Source of the DNA: Bacillota bacterium
GTDB lineage: Bacteria; Bacillota; Clostridia; Tissierellales; Peptoniphilaceae
Length of the DNA stretch: 64,000 bases
Assembly (NCBI GenBank): GCA_030532225.1
Contig: JAUNLQ010000005.1
Location: forward strand, 12,604-76,603
Reading direction: 5' to 3'
In this document: positions 45,747-55,163 of the stretch, piece by piece
How the letters are laid out: every line of letters begins with the position of its first letter
How positions within the stretch are numbered: the stretch's first letter is position 1
Program-made: the position numbers and the translations under genes
Notes under the pieces: model-generated
Seen by the model: only the letters and a program-made list of their open reading frames with translations
Database searches by the model: none
What the model was told of the DNA's origin: nothing

Positions 45747-46076
45747 CTAATATACAACGTGTTCATCTACGTCTAATATAAAAATATTGGCCCCTCCAAC
45801 TGTTACCTCTAGTGGATATGGCATATAGCCGTCTCCTTGAATTGACAGGTTCATTAAAGTAGATGTAACTTCTCTTCTCTTGCAGTTTTTATTTATAATT
45901 TCTAAACACTTGTTTATACGGTCTTCTTCGTCTATACCTATTAAAAGTGTAGTGTTTCCAGATTTTAAAAATCCTCCTGTTGATGCAAGTTTTGTAACTC
46001 TGTAGCCTTCTTCCATTAGGTCATCTAAAAGTATAGGCGAATCTTCGTCTTGAACTATTGCAACAATTAATTTCAT
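45747..46076 (-). CDS. darA: Cyclic-di-AMP receptor DarA/PstA
   Basis: A 109-aa PII-like trimeric signalling protein that binds cyclic di-AMP in Firmicutes. Conserved features are M-K-L-I-V-A-I-V-Q-D, the T-K-L-A-S-T-G-G-F-L-K-S-G-N-T-T segment near 28-43 that contacts the ligand, and the long B/T-loop with P-Y-P-L-E-V-T-V-G-G-A near 85. Length and neighbours (tmk upstream, holB downstream) match the Bacillus gene. The ATG follows AAAGGAGG and overlaps the tmk stop by 4 bp. Its output partner is unknown. Confidence 0.93.
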   Translation of the reverse strand: MKLIVAIVQDEDSPILLDDLMEEGYRVTKLASTGGFLKSGNTTLLIGIDEEDRINKCLEIINKNCKRREVTSTLMNLSIQGDGYMPYPLEVTVGGANIFILDVDEHVVY

Positions 46077-46699
46077 AAGTTTAAATCCTCCTTTATAATT
46101 TCTAAGCAGCTTTTAAGCACCTGGTCTATGGAAGCAGATGCGTCTATAATTTTTACTTTAGCTGGATATTTTTTTATGGCTTCTTTGTAACCTAAATATA
46201 CCTGTTTGTGAAAGTCTTCTCCTGCTATTTCTAGCCTGTCTCCTTCTTTTTGGGCAAATTTTCTTTTTAGGCCTAGGTTAGAATCTAGGTCAAAAAATAT
46301 TATCCTGTCTGGATAAAAGCCATTAATTGCAAAAAGATTAATGTCCATAACTTCTTTAAGGCCAAGGCCTCTAGAAAAGCCTTGGTAGGCCAGTGAGGAT
46401 ACTAGGTATCTATCGCTAATAACAATATTATTTTCTTTTACTAGGGGCAGTATTTTTTCTTCTACATGTTGGGCCCTTGAAGCTGCATACAAGAGAGCTT
46501 CTGTTCTGTTGGCCATTTCCATATTGTCTGTAGATAGGAGAATGGATCTAATCTCTTCTCCAATTTTAGTGCCACCAGGTTCTCTAGTTAATACTGTTGG
46601 TCTTTTATAGTCTTCTTCTAATTTTTCTTTTAATAACTTAGCTATAGTAGATTTTCCAGATCCATCTGGTCCTTCTAAAGCTAAAAAATAACCTTTCAA
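46073..46699 (-). CDS. tmk: Thymidylate kinase
   Basis: Phosphorylates dTMP to dTDP. P-loop G-P-D-G-S-G-K-S-T near 9-17, T-R-E-P-G-G-T near 38-44, D-R-Y-L-V-S-S near 96-102 and a LID segment R-K-F-A-Q-K-E-G-D-R-L near 147 are all present. At 208 aa it is full length. The start is TTG at 46699, overlapping the decarboxylase stop (TTGA), with GGTGG at 7 bases. Confidence 0.96.
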   Translation of the reverse strand: MKGYFLALEGPDGSGKSTIAKLLKEKLEEDYKRPTVLTREPGGTKIGEEIRSILLSTDNMEMANRTEALLYAASRAQHVEEKILPLVKENNIVISDRYLVSSLAYQGFSRGLGLKEVMDINLFAINGFYPDRIIFFDLDSNLGLKRKFAQKEGDRLEIAGEDFHKQVYLGYKEAIKKYPAKVKIIDASASIDQVLKSCLEIIKEDLNL

Positions 46700-48108
46700 T
46701 CTTCAACCACCATTATCTTAGTTTTGTTTTCTGATAAATTTACTATATTTATATTATTGTCTAATAAAAACATTAAATAGTCAAAAACTTCTTGAGTAAT
46801 CAGCTCTCCTGTTGCAAGGAGTGGAACTCCAGGAGGATAAGGAATTACTGATGTTGCAACTACTCTGCCTATTGAGTCTTTTAAGTCTACTAATTCTTTT
46901 TTTGAATAATAGGCTTGGGCTGGACTCATAGCCACTGTAGGCCTAGGCATATCTATAGATAATTTTTCCAGGTCCTTTCTTTTTTCTCTTTGAGAAATGT
47001 CTTCTATGGCAGAAATTAGTTTTTCAAAGTCCTCTTTAGTGTTCATTACAGTTGTCATTGCTAAAGTAGAATAGTAGTCGTTCATTTCCATTCTAATGTT
47101 GTAGTCCTTGTATAGGATATCCATTAGCTCTGTTCCCCTATAGCCTCTTAGGCCAATTAAGATTCTTGAAATATCTAGGTCATAGATAGTTTCATCTTCA
47201 GGGTCCATTTGTAGAACTTTTACTCCATCAATTGCTTCTAGTCTTTTTCTTACATCTACTAGGTAGTCATACATGTCATCTAGGATTTTTTTTCCTTCTT
47301 TTTCCATAAAGGCTGTGGCCATTTCGTTGGAAAGGGTAAACAAGTAAGATGGACTCGTTGTCGTATAAAGCTGAAAGCTATCTTGGACTTTATTAATGTC
47401 TACTCTGTCTGAACAAATGTGTAGCATGGAGGTTTGGGTTAGACTAGGTAGGGTCTTGTGGGTAGAATGAATTACCATGTCTGCACCTAGGTCTATGGCT
47501 GATTGTGGATACTTGTCAGAAAATTTTATGTGAGGGCCATGGGCTTCGTCTACTATTAGAAACTTGTCGTATTGGTGGACGATTTCTCCAATGGCTTTTA
47601 TATCTGAACAAATGCCATAATAGTTTGGACTTGTTAGGCAAACAACCTTTATATCTGGATTTTCTTCTAGGGCTTGTCTTACATCTTCAGGTCTAAGACC
47701 AGTTGTTGTTTCGTATAAGTCGTTGAAGTTTGGATAAAGATATATAGGTTTTAGGTCATTTAAGATCATAGCATTGTAAATGGACTTGTGGCAATTTCTT
47801 TGTACTAAGATCTTATCTCCCCTATTACAAACTACAGCAAGGGCTATGTAGTTGGATCCTGTTGAACCATTAGGTACATAAAAGGTTTTTTTTGCTCCAA
47901 AAACCTTGGCAGCTTGGTCTTGAGACTCTTTTATAATGCCAGTTGGATCAAGTAAGTTGTCCATACCTATGGTTTCTGTTGTGTCCATCATTGGCATTAA
48001 TTGGCCCCAAGGAATATTGCTAATTCTGCCCTTATGACCTGGGAAGTGAAAGGAGGTGCTGTCTTCTTCCACTAGTTTTTTCAATGCATCCATAACAGGT
48101 GTCTTCAT
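46696..48108 (-). CDS. Orn/Lys/Arg-type PLP decarboxylase
   Basis: A fold-type I PLP enzyme of the ornithine/lysine/arginine decarboxylase group (B. subtilis SpeA/YaaO type). It has H-F-P-G-H-K-G-R near 21, V-D-E-A-H-G-P-H near 193, and the PLP-binding lysine in S-T-H-K-T-L-P-S near 218. I start it at the ATG at 48108, 11 bases after GGAGG; a GTG at 48126 lies inside that ribosome site. This gives 470 aa. Its position before tmk is common in Firmicutes. Substrate (arginine, lysine or ornithine) cannot be told from sequence. Confidence 0.92.
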   Translation of the reverse strand: MKTPVMDALKKLVEEDSTSFHFPGHKGRISNIPWGQLMPMMDTTETIGMDNLLDPTGIIKESQDQAAKVFGAKKTFYVPNGSTGSNYIALAVVCNRGDKILVQRNCHKSIYNAMILNDLKPIYLYPNFNDLYETTTGLRPEDVRQALEENPDIKVVCLTSPNYYGICSDIKAIGEIVHQYDKFLIVDEAHGPHIKFSDKYPQSAIDLGADMVIHSTHKTLPSLTQTSMLHICSDRVDINKVQDSFQLYTTTSPSYLFTLSNEMATAFMEKEGKKILDDMYDYLVDVRKRLEAIDGVKVLQMDPEDETIYDLDISRILIGLRGYRGTELMDILYKDYNIRMEMNDYYSTLAMTTVMNTKEDFEKLISAIEDISQREKRKDLEKLSIDMPRPTVAMSPAQAYYSKKELVDLKDSIGRVVATSVIPYPPGVPLLATGELITQEVFDYLMFLLDNNINIVNLSENKTKIMVVED

Positions 48109-48146
48109 TAAAACTACTACCTCCACAAATAATTATTATTTTCTTT

Positions 48147-48155
48147 ATTATACCA
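48147..48155 (-). promoter_or_regulatory. Extended -10 promoter of decarboxylase-tmk operon
   Basis: On the minus strand TGGTATAAT, an extended -10 box, lies 39 bp upstream of the start. No good -35 is seen, which fits the extended type. Confidence 0.6.
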
Positions 48156-48183
48156 TAAATTCGATTTAATAAGTATTTTATGC

Positions 48184-48218
48184 TACAAAAAAAAGCTGGG
48201 CCTTAACCCAACTTTTTC
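48184..48218 (-). terminator. Terminator after rubrerythrin gene
   Basis: On the minus strand AAGTTGGG and CCCAGCTT form an 8-bp stem with a 6-base loop, followed by a run of T. Confidence 0.88.
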
Positions 48219-48228
48219 TATGTGCTAA

Positions 48229-48777
48229 TTAGTATTCAATAAATACTGCCTTCTTTGCTCCACATATTGGACAAGCTTCTTCTTCTGGATCAAATCCAAT
48301 GTATCCACATACAGGGCATAAGTAAATTTTTTCTACGTCAAGGTCTTTTCCAGCGTCAACTGCGTCTTTAGCAGTTTGGTATCTTTCAGCGTGAACTTTT
48401 TCTGCAGCTATTGCAAATCTATAAGCCTTAAGAGCTTCTTCTTCGCCTTGAAGTTCAGCTACAGCTATATAGGCTGGATACATTTCGTTTGCTTCAAAAA
48501 GTTCTCCATTAATTCCACCTTGTAGGTTTTCAGAAGTAGTAGAAAGACCAAAGCCTGCCATTGAAGTTACTGCAAAGTCTCCAGCTACATCTCTAAGAGC
48601 TTTAAAGTGTAAAGTTGCATGAACTTGTTCTGCATCAGATGTTGCATTAAATAATCTTGCTACATTTTCAAATCCTTCTTTTTTTGCAGTAGTAGCCCAA
48701 ATTCTGTATCTCATGTGAGCTTGAGATTCGCCACCAAAGGCTGATCTTAGGTTGTCTTGTGTCATTGCTTTTACCAT
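48229..48777 (-). CDS. rbr: Rubrerythrin
   Basis: Non-haem iron peroxidase that removes hydrogen peroxide in anaerobes. The ferritin-like domain has the di-iron ligands G-E-S-Q-A-H-M-R-Y near 16, D-A-E-Q-V-H near 48-53, E-L-Q-G-E-E-E near 106 and A-E-K-V-H-A-E-R-Y near 123. A C-terminal rubredoxin-like domain carries C-P-V-C-G and C-P-I-C-G (about 153-176). At 182 aa it is normal. The gene stands alone between a consensus promoter and a terminator. No PerR box was recognised. Confidence 0.96.
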   Translation of the reverse strand: MVKAMTQDNLRSAFGGESQAHMRYRIWATTAKKEGFENVARLFNATSDAEQVHATLHFKALRDVAGDFAVTSMAGFGLSTTSENLQGGINGELFEANEMYPAYIAVAELQGEEEALKAYRFAIAAEKVHAERYQTAKDAVDAGKDLDVEKIYLCPVCGYIGFDPEEEACPICGAKKAVFIEY

Positions 48778-48812
48778 TATAAATTCCTCCTATGAATTAA
48801 TTTGTCAAGCTA

Positions 48813-48841
48813 ATTATACCTTGTGGATTTTAAAAAGTCAA
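48813..48841 (-). promoter_or_regulatory. Promoter of rubrerythrin gene
   Basis: TTGACT (48836-48841) and TATAAT (48813-48818) on the minus strand with a 17-base spacer. Confidence 0.85.
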
Positions 48842-48869
48842 TAATTAGAATGATTCTATTTTTGATTTT

Positions 48870-48900
48870 TTTATAAAAATAGCCCTAGAAAACTAGGGCG
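48870..48900 (-). terminator. Terminator after prfA
   Basis: GCCCTAG (48882-48888) and CTAGGGC (48893-48899) form a perfect 7-bp stem with a 4-base loop; on the minus strand TATTTTTAT follows. Confidence 0.85.
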
Positions 48901-48911
48901 AAAATCTTTGT

Positions 48912-49979
48912 TTATGCTAATTTTTCCATTTTAGTTGATTGGTCAAAGCTAGTTAGTTGGTCTATCATTTCATCTAGGTCTCCATCTAGGAAGTTGTCCA
49001 TTTGATAGATGGTTTTGTTTATTCTATGGTCTGTAATTCTTCCTTGTGGATAGTTGTAAGTCCTAATTCTTTCTGACCTGTCACCTGTTCCAACTTGGGA
49101 TCTTTTTTCGTCTGAAAGTTCCTTGTCTTTTTCAGCTTGCATTTGTTCATAAAGTTTGGCTTTTAAGATTTTCATAGCCTTGTCCTTATTTTTTAGCTGA
49201 GATTTTTCATCTTGACAAGATACAACCATGCCTGTTGGTATGTGAGTTAGTCTTACTGCAGAGTCTGTCGTGTTTACAGATTGGCCTCCGTTACCAGAAG
49301 ATCTAAATACGTCTACCCTAACGTCTTGAGGGCTTATTTCAATTTCTACTTCTTCTGCTTCTGGCAATACTGCTACTGTTACTGTTGAGGTGTGGATTCT
49401 ACCAGAGCTTTCTGTTTCTGGTACTCTTTGGACCCTGTGAACTCCAGATTCGTATTTTAGTCTTGAATAGGCTCCCTTGCCGTTAACCATAAAGATTACT
49501 TCCTTGTAGCCACCTATGCCGATTTCGTTGGTGTTCATTACATCTACCTTCCACCTATTCTTTTCAGCATACATGGTGTACATTCTAAAGAGAACTCCAG
49601 CAAATAAAGCAGCCTCATCTCCTCCTGCACCAGCTCTGATTTCTATGATTACATTTTTGTCGTCATTTTCATCTTTTGGTATTAGGAGAATTTTTATTTC
49701 TTCTTCAACTTTTTCAATTTCTTTTTCCAGGTCCCTTACTTCTTCATTAACCATTTCACGCATTTCTGAGTCTAATTTATCATCAAACATTAACTTGGTT
49801 TCTTCAAGGTTTTCCTCTAGGTCCTTGTATTGTCTATATTTTTCAACAATATCTTTTATTTCTGCATGTTCCTTGGCTATCTCTTGAAGTTTTCTTGAAT
49901 CAGCAAGTACTTCTGGGTCTATCATAGTCTTTTCTAATTCAATAAACCTGTCTTCAAATACTTGTAAATTTTCAAACAT
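48912..49979 (-). CDS. prfA: Peptide chain release factor 1
   Basis: Ends translation at UAA and UAG codons. The catalytic G-G-Q lies in G-N-G-G-Q-S-V-N-T near 233, and the codon-reading tripeptide region lies in a long N-terminal domain of about 190 residues. R-I-R-T-Y-N-Y-P-Q near 303 is the family motif. At 355 aa it is full length. The ATG follows GGAGG and overlaps the end of prmC, its modifying enzyme, by 8 bp. Confidence 0.97.
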   Translation of the reverse strand: MFENLQVFEDRFIELEKTMIDPEVLADSRKLQEIAKEHAEIKDIVEKYRQYKDLEENLEETKLMFDDKLDSEMREMVNEEVRDLEKEIEKVEEEIKILLIPKDENDDKNVIIEIRAGAGGDEAALFAGVLFRMYTMYAEKNRWKVDVMNTNEIGIGGYKEVIFMVNGKGAYSRLKYESGVHRVQRVPETESSGRIHTSTVTVAVLPEAEEVEIEISPQDVRVDVFRSSGNGGQSVNTTDSAVRLTHIPTGMVVSCQDEKSQLKNKDKAMKILKAKLYEQMQAEKDKELSDEKRSQVGTGDRSERIRTYNYPQGRITDHRINKTIYQMDNFLDGDLDEMIDQLTSFDQSTKMEKLA

Positions 49980-50820
49980 TTACTTCCTCCTTAACTGCCC
50001 ATATAACTCTAATAAAACCTTGTAGGTCTTTTTTGTAACCTATGTTTTTGTAGCCATATTGAGAAAAAATTTTACTTACATCTTCATCTTGGCCTGCCCC
50101 TATTTCAAAGACTAAAAATCCTCCATCTTCTAAATAGGACCAGCCTTCTTTTATTATTCTTCTATAAAAATCTAAACCGTCTTGACCTCCATCTAAGGCC
50201 AAAGAAGGTTCTAATTTTACTTCAGCTTGTAAAGTTTCCATATCCGACCTTTTTATATAAGGCGGGTTTGAAACTATTATATCATATTTGCCCTTAACCT
50301 TTTCAAACAAGTCTGACTGGAAGAAGTCTACCTGGGCTTGTTGGTAGCTTTCTAAATTTATCCTAGCAACTTCCAAGGCCTTAGCTGAAATATCTAGGCC
50401 AGATACCTTGCCATCTTCTAATTCCAAGGCTAGGCTTATGGAAATGGCTCCAGAGCCTACTCCCAATTCTAAAATTTTAGGCTGGTTAATTCCCCTTGCA
50501 ATTTCTAAGACTTTTTCCACAAGATTTTCTGTGTCCCATCTAGGTATTAAGGCCCTTGGGTCTACATAAAAATCTCTGCCATAAAAGTTAGCCTGCTTTA
50601 TTATATAATCTAAGGGAAGACCTGCCTGTCTTTTACAAAGAATTTCTTCAAACTTTTCACTTAGGTCTTGGCCTAGGTCATAGTCTGGATTTAATAGGAC
50701 AAAGGTCCAAGGCTTGTCTAATAAATATGAAAGAATAAACCTGCTTTCCTTTATAGGGTCTGTGTATAAATTGTTTTTTAGCTTTTCCCTTGCAAGTTCT
50801 ACAGCTTCTTTTATTACCAT
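49972..50820 (-). CDS. prmC: Release factor glutamine methyltransferase
   Basis: SAM-dependent enzyme that methylates the glutamine of the GGQ motif in release factors. It has [15 protein letters not shown] near 112-126 (SAM site) and S-N-P-P-Y near 180 (catalytic). At 282 aa it is full length. It overlaps the DUF1385 gene by 7 bp and prfA by 8 bp, so enzyme and substrate are made together. Confidence 0.96.
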   Translation of the reverse strand: MVIKEAVELAREKLKNNLYTDPIKESRFILSYLLDKPWTFVLLNPDYDLGQDLSEKFEEILCKRQAGLPLDYIIKQANFYGRDFYVDPRALIPRWDTENLVEKVLEIARGINQPKILELGVGSGAISISLALELEDGKVSGLDISAKALEVARINLESYQQAQVDFFQSDLFEKVKGKYDIIVSNPPYIKRSDMETLQAEVKLEPSLALDGGQDGLDFYRRIIKEGWSYLEDGGFLVFEIGAGQDEDVSKIFSQYGYKNIGYKKDLQGFIRVIWAVKEEVNV

Positions 50821-51704
50821 GAATCGTCTTCTCCCTCTTTTGGAAGAACTAATTTTAAGGCCTCTATAGCCACTTCAATTTGGCTATCATCTGGTTCCTT
50901 AACTGTTGCTAATTTTTGGATCATTAGGCCTGGATAAGCTAGGGTTGAACAAAGCTTGTTGTCGTATTTGCCTATGAGTTTATTTACTTCATAAGAAATT
51001 CCTGACACTATAGGCAGGGCTATAATCCTAGATAAAATCCTATAAAGCAAACTTGGCCAACCAAAAAAGGACAATACTATAATGGAAATAAACATAACCA
51101 TAAACAAAAATGAAGTTCCACACCTTTTGTGCATAATTGGAAACTTCTTTATGTTTTCTACTGTTAATTCCAGACCATTTTCATAGCAGTGAATAGACTT
51201 ATGCTCTGCCCCATGGTATTCGAAAACTCTTTTTATGTCCTCAAGTTTTGATACATATATTAAATATATAAAGAAAAATACTAGTCTTAAAATCCCTTCT
51301 ATGATATTTAGTAGTAAGGGACTTTCTGTAAATCTCATGAAAAAGCTAGTTATTAAATTTGGTAAAACCATAAATAATAAAACAGCCAATAAGAATGACG
51401 AGCCTATAAGACCAAAGGTTTGAAGGCCTGTTAATTCTCCTGAGCCTTCTTGTCCATCTTCTTCCCAAAAGGAAGCTGAGTACATTAAAGAAGAAACTCC
51501 AATGACCATAGCCTCTCCTAAGGCAACTACACCTCTTATAAAAGGCAGGCCGAAAAACTTATTTTTTTGGGTCAAAGAATTTACTGGTTCAACCTTAGTT
51601 TCTATTTCATTGTTAGGCTTTCTAACAGCTATAGCTATCTTAGAAGGACCTCTCATCATTATACCCTCTATAAGGGCTTGGCCTCCTATACTTGTTTTTT
51701 TCAT
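50814..51704 (-). CDS. DUF1385 membrane protein
   Basis: A 296-aa protein opening S-I-G-G-Q-A-L-I-E-G-I-M-M-R-G-P, the conserved DUF1385 motif, followed by about four hydrophobic segments (about 98-120, 135-160, 200-225, 230-250). A G-A-E-H-K-S-I-H-C-Y-E motif near 172 and a H-K-R-C-G-T-S-F segment contain conserved His and Cys that may bind metal. The family has no settled function. The position between rpmE and prmC-prfA is typical of clostridia. The ATG follows AGGTGA. Confidence 0.9.
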   Translation of the reverse strand: MKKTSIGGQALIEGIMMRGPSKIAIAVRKPNNEIETKVEPVNSLTQKNKFFGLPFIRGVVALGEAMVIGVSSLMYSASFWEEDGQEGSGELTGLQTFGLIGSSFLLAVLLFMVLPNLITSFFMRFTESPLLLNIIEGILRLVFFFIYLIYVSKLEDIKRVFEYHGAEHKSIHCYENGLELTVENIKKFPIMHKRCGTSFLFMVMFISIIVLSFFGWPSLLYRILSRIIALPIVSGISYEVNKLIGKYDNKLCSTLAYPGLMIQKLATVKEPDDSQIEVAIEALKLVLPKEGEDDSW

Positions 51705-51730
51705 TCGTCACCTATATCTAAAAATCTTCA

Positions 51731-51773
51731 TAAAAAATAAGGTTAGTATAAAAAATATACTAACCTTTATTTT
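51731..51773 (-). terminator. Terminator after rpmE
   Basis: A 12-bp perfect stem (AAGGTTAGTATA with its complement, 51739-51750 and 51756-51767) with a 5-base loop; on the minus strand ATTTTTTAT follows. It separates highly expressed rpmE from the DUF1385-prmC-prfA genes. Confidence 0.88.
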
Positions 51774-51774
51774 C

Positions 51775-51975
51775 TTAGCTTCTTTTATACTTTTTGTTAA
51801 ATTTCTCTACTCTTCCGCCAGCCTCGCTAGTTTTTTGTTTTCCTGTAAAGAAAGGATGACATTCTGAGCAAACTTCTACTCTAAGTTCTGGTTTTGTAGA
51901 TCCAGTCTTGAAAGTATTTCCACAAGCACAGATAACTGTTGCTTCTTGATAGTTTGGATGTATATCTTTTTTCAT
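51775..51975 (-). CDS. rpmE: 50S ribosomal protein bL31, zinc-binding form
   Basis: A 66-aa ribosomal protein starting M-K-K-D-I-H-P. Cysteines in C-A-C-G-N (about 16-18) and C-S-E-C-H (about 36-39) make the C-type zinc site, so this is the zinc-replete form rather than the cysteine-free paralog. H-P-F-F-T-G-K-Q-K follows. The start at 51975 is set by GAGGTGA at 6-7 bases; upstream in-frame codons have no ribosome site. Two promoters lie upstream and a terminator directly after. Confidence 0.97.
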   Translation of the reverse strand: MKKDIHPNYQEATVICACGNTFKTGSTKPELRVEVCSECHPFFTGKQKTSEAGGRVEKFNKKYKRS

Positions 51976-52013
51976 AATTATCACCTCGGATTCAATTAAT
52001 AACTTAGTAACGT

Positions 52014-52042
52014 ATTTTATCATAAACTCTAAAAATTTTCAA
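52014..52042 (-). promoter_or_regulatory. rpmE promoter P2
   Basis: TTGAAA (52037-52042) and TAAAAT (52014-52019) on the minus strand with a 17-base spacer. Confidence 0.75.
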
Positions 52043-52072
52043 TACTTTTAAAGTCACAAACATAACTACTAT

Positions 52073-52101
52073 ATTATACACATATATAGCTTGGCTGTCT
52101 A
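52073..52101 (-). promoter_or_regulatory. rpmE promoter P1
   Basis: TAGACA (52096-52101) and TATAAT (52073-52078) with a 17-base spacer. The -35 box overlaps the rarA stop codon. Confidence 0.65.
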
Positions 52102-53409
52102 GGCTTTATTTTTATTTTTTAGGAAATTTATCCTGGCTACAATATTTTTTTCGTAGCCTTGGTCCTTGGCCTTATAGAAGCTTAGGTCTTTTTCTAAATA
52201 TTTTTGGTCCACATAGGCTCCTTGGTAGTCGTGGGGATACTTGTAGCCCTCTTTTAGATTTTCTCTAGAAATGTGAATGTTCTTTAGGTGTTCTGGCACT
52301 TGTAAAGACCTAGATGATTCTACATAGGCCATAGCCTTGTTTATAGCTTCATAGGCAGTATTGGACTTAGGAGCTGTTGCCAAATAAACAGTGGCTTCAG
52401 CTAGGGGAATTCTTCCCTCTGGTAGGCCAATAAAGTTTACTGCATCAAAGGCTGCATTGGCTATTACTAAAGCTTGAGGGTCTGCAAGGCCTATATCTTC
52501 AGCAGCAGAAATTATTAGCCTTCTAGCTATAAACTTAGGGTCTTCTCCTGAACTTAGCATTAAGGCCAAATAATAAATAGCTGCATCTGGGTCTGAGCCT
52601 CTTATAGATTTTATAAAGGCAGAAATTATATTGTAATGCTGGTCTCCATCCTTGTCATAACGCAAATTTACATTTTGGATACAGTTGGAAATAACATCTA
52701 TGTCAATGTGAATGTAGCCATCTTCATTGGCAGCTGTAGTAATTACTGCTAGTTCTAAGGTGTTTAGAAGATTTCTAGCATCTCCTTCTACATGACTTAG
52801 GAGAAAGTCTTTGGCTCCTGGGTCTAGTAAAATTTTTTCCTTGCCATAACCCTTGTCTTTGTCTTCTAGGACCCTGCTTATTAATTTTTCCAAGTCTGCT
52901 TTTTCCAATGACTTAAATTCAATTATCCTAGACCTGGACAAGAGAGCCTTGTTAACTTCAAATATTGGATTTTCTGTTGTGGCTCCAATTAATATTATTA
53001 GGCCCTTTTCTACAAAGGGTAACAAAACGTCTTGTTGGGCCTTATTAAATCTGTGAATTTCGTCTACAAAGAGTATGGTCTTTTTTTGATAAAGCTTTAG
53101 GTCTGATTCAGCTATGGATATTATGGATTTTATATCCTTGACTCCTGCAGTAACTGCTGAAAGCTTTACAAAATTGTCAGCTGTTGTGTTGGCTATTATT
53201 GATGCTAGGGTGGTCTTTCCTGTTCCTGGCGGTCCATAGAATATCATAGAGGTTATTCTATCTGCAGCTATTAGTCTATTTAAAAGCTTGCCTGGTCCTA
53301 CTATATGGCCCTGGCCTACAAATTCCTCTAGATTTTTAGGCCTGAATTTTTCAGCTAAGGGTTGTAAGTCTTTTTTGTTCATTTGATAGGATAAATCAAA
53401 TAAATCCAT
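52099..53409 (-). CDS. rarA: Replication-associated recombination protein RarA (MgsA)
   Basis: AAA+ ATPase of the RarA/WRNIP1 family acting at stalled forks. Walker A G-P-P-G-T-G-K-T-T is near 58-66, Walker B F-V-D-E-I-H-R-F-N near 112-120, and sensor 1 in G-A-T-T-E-N-P near 141. A C-terminal tetramerisation domain carries R-G-S-D-P-D-A-A and Y-K-Y-P-H-D. At 436 aa it is full length. It lies 4 bp after nrdR, and its ribosome site (GAGG) is a little far from the ATG. Confidence 0.95.
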   Translation of the reverse strand: MDLFDLSYQMNKKDLQPLAEKFRPKNLEEFVGQGHIVGPGKLLNRLIAADRITSMIFYGPPGTGKTTLASIIANTTADNFVKLSAVTAGVKDIKSIISIAESDLKLYQKKTILFVDEIHRFNKAQQDVLLPFVEKGLIILIGATTENPIFEVNKALLSRSRIIEFKSLEKADLEKLISRVLEDKDKGYGKEKILLDPGAKDFLLSHVEGDARNLLNTLELAVITTAANEDGYIHIDIDVISNCIQNVNLRYDKDGDQHYNIISAFIKSIRGSDPDAAIYYLALMLSSGEDPKFIARRLIISAAEDIGLADPQALVIANAAFDAVNFIGLPEGRIPLAEATVYLATAPKSNTAYEAINKAMAYVESSRSLQVPEHLKNIHISRENLKEGYKYPHDYQGAYVDQKYLEKDLSFYKAKDQGYEKNIVARINFLKNKNKA

Positions 53410-53413
53410 TTAA

Positions 53414-53869
53414 CTAAACCTCTTCCTTTATAGACTCTAGTTCTTTCATAAAAGTATCTATGTCTTTAAATTCTCTATAAACTGAAGCAAAACGCACATA
53501 AGCCACCTGGTCTATTTTTTTCAGCTGGTCCATTACTAGGTTGCCAATTTCCATGGAACTTATTTCTTTGGACATAGAATTATAAACGGTTTTTTCTATA
53601 TTGTTTACTGCTTCTTCTAGGGTACTTAAGGCTACTGGTCTTTTTTCACAGGCTCTTATTAGGCCATTTAAGATCTTGTTCCTGTCATAGCTTTGTCTAG
53701 TTCCATCTTTTTTTACAATAACTATAGGCACCCTTTCAATTTTTTCGTAGGTGGTAAATCTTTTTTTACAATCTAAACATTCTCTTCTTCTTCTAATTGT
53801 TGTGTTCTCTTCTGTTGGTCGAGAATCAATTACTTTTGAGTCGTGGTAACCACAAAAAGGACATTTCAT
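53414..53869 (-). CDS. nrdR: Transcriptional repressor NrdR
   Basis: Repressor of ribonucleotide reductase genes. An N-terminal zinc ribbon (M-K-C-P-F-C-G then C-L-D-C, residues 3-34) binds NrdR boxes, and an ATP-cone domain (about 46-136) senses dATP/ATP. At 151 aa it is normal. The start at 53869 follows GGGGG; an in-frame ATG at 53902 falls inside the ftsZ terminator hairpin, so I rejected it. It is followed 4 bp later by rarA. Confidence 0.95.
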   Translation of the reverse strand: MKCPFCGYHDSKVIDSRPTEENTTIRRRRECLDCKKRFTTYEKIERVPIVIVKKDGTRQSYDRNKILNGLIRACEKRPVALSTLEEAVNNIEKTVYNSMSKEISSMEIGNLVMDQLKKIDQVAYVRFASVYREFKDIDTFMKELESIKEEV

Positions 53870-53887
53870 TTTTATCCCCCTTTTACT

Positions 53888-53932
53888 ATAAAAAAATCGC
53901 ATTACTTCTACAAGAGTATGAAATAATGCGAA
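53888..53932 (-). terminator. Terminator after ftsZ
   Basis: TCGCATTACTTC (53897-53908) and GAAATAATGCGA (53920-53931) form a 12-bp stem with one G-T pair on the minus strand, followed by seven T. It separates ftsZ from nrdR-rarA. Confidence 0.88.
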
Positions 53933-53952
53933 TTGCTTTTATTGAACTTTAA

Positions 53953-55029
53953 CTATTTTAACCAATCTGGTATGTGTAAGGCTGTAGGATCTTCTAAGTC
54001 TTCTTTAGCTTTAGTATCTTGGTCCTTGTTATTTGATTTTGAATCTTTTAAGGCACTTAGATTTTCATGGTTATCATCTTCTGAAAAACCAGTTGCAATT
54101 ACTGTAATCTTAATTTGGTCTCCCATTGACTTATCAATTCCAGCACCAAAGATAATATTGGCTTCTTCAGAAACTGCAGATCTAATTAGTTCAGCTGCTT
54201 CGTTGATTTCAAAGATACCAAGGTCATCTCCACCAGTAATGTTAATTAAAACAGATCTGGCTCCTTCTATAGATGTTTCTAGTAGAGGAGATTTAACTGC
54301 TGCTCTTGCTGCTTCTTGAGCTCTTTCGTCTCCTTGTGCGAAGCCAATACCCATGTGGGCAATGCCCTTATTTTCCATAATAGACTTAACGTCAGCAAAG
54401 TCTAGGTTAATTAAAGATGGGATTGAGATTAAATCTGAAATACCAGTTATACCTTGTAATAAAACTTCGTCAGCCATTTCAAATGATTCTTTTACAGATG
54501 TTTTCTTGTCTGCAATTTGTAAAAGTCTGTCATTTGGAATAGTAACTAGGGTATCAACTTTTTCTAATAAAGCATCTACACCCTTGTCTGCTTGTTTTTG
54601 TCTTCTAGAACCTTCAAATGAAAATGGCTTTGTAACAACACCAACAGTAAGTATGCCAAGCTCTTTAGCAATGTCTGCAACTACAGGGGCTGCTCCAGTA
54701 CCAGTTCCTCCACCCATACCTGCAGCTATGAAAACCATATCTGAGCCTTCAAGTGAATTTTTAATGTCGTCACGACTTTCTTCTGCAGAGGTTTCTCCTA
54801 CTGATGGATTTCCACCAGCTCCTAGGCCTCTAGTAACCTTTTCTCCAATTTGAAGTTTTGTGTTAGCTAAAGAAGCTTTCAATGCTTGTCTATCAGTGTT
54901 AGCAGCGATGAAATCTACACCTTTAACTCCACTTTCAATCATTCTGTTAACTGCGTTATTGCCACCGCCGCCAACTCCTATAACTTTTATTTTGGCAAAT
55001 CCATCGTTGTCAACTTCGAATTCCAACAT
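53953..55029 (-). CDS. ftsZ: Cell division protein FtsZ
   Basis: Tubulin-like GTPase forming the division ring. G-V-G-G-G-G-N-N-A near 18-26, the tubulin signature G-G-G-T-G-T-G near 107, and the T7 loop region N-L-D-F-A-D-V near 208 are complete. A flexible linker leads to a C-terminal peptide with [11 protein letters not shown] (FtsA/SepF/ZipA-binding type). The start at 55029 follows AAAGGAGG at 7 bases. Length is 358 aa. It has its own consensus promoter and is followed by a terminator. ftsA is absent between ftsQ and this gene. Confidence 0.98.
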   Translation of the reverse strand: MLEFEVDNDGFAKIKVIGVGGGGNNAVNRMIESGVKGVDFIAANTDRQALKASLANTKLQIGEKVTRGLGAGGNPSVGETSAEESRDDIKNSLEGSDMVFIAAGMGGGTGTGAAPVVADIAKELGILTVGVVTKPFSFEGSRRQKQADKGVDALLEKVDTLVTIPNDRLLQIADKKTSVKESFEMADEVLLQGITGISDLISIPSLINLDFADVKSIMENKGIAHMGIGFAQGDERAQEAARAAVKSPLLETSIEGARSVLINITGGDDLGIFEINEAAELIRSAVSEEANIIFGAGIDKSMGDQIKITVIATGFSEDDNHENLSALKDSKSNNKDQDTKAKEDLEDPTALHIPDWLK

Positions 55030-55084
55030 TGTCTCCTCCTTTATATACATCAAATATATTTTTATATATGATAGTCCTCTATAT

Positions 55085-55113
55085 ATTGTATAATTTTATA
55101 ATTAATTAGTCAA
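55085..55113 (-). promoter_or_regulatory. Promoter of ftsZ
   Basis: TTGACT (55108-55113) and TACAAT (55085-55090) on the minus strand with a 17-base spacer, in the 134-bp gap after ftsQ. Confidence 0.82.
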
Positions 55114-55163
55114 CAAAAATAGCTAAATTTATTGGTTTTTTGATGCTTTATCCTTATTTTTTC

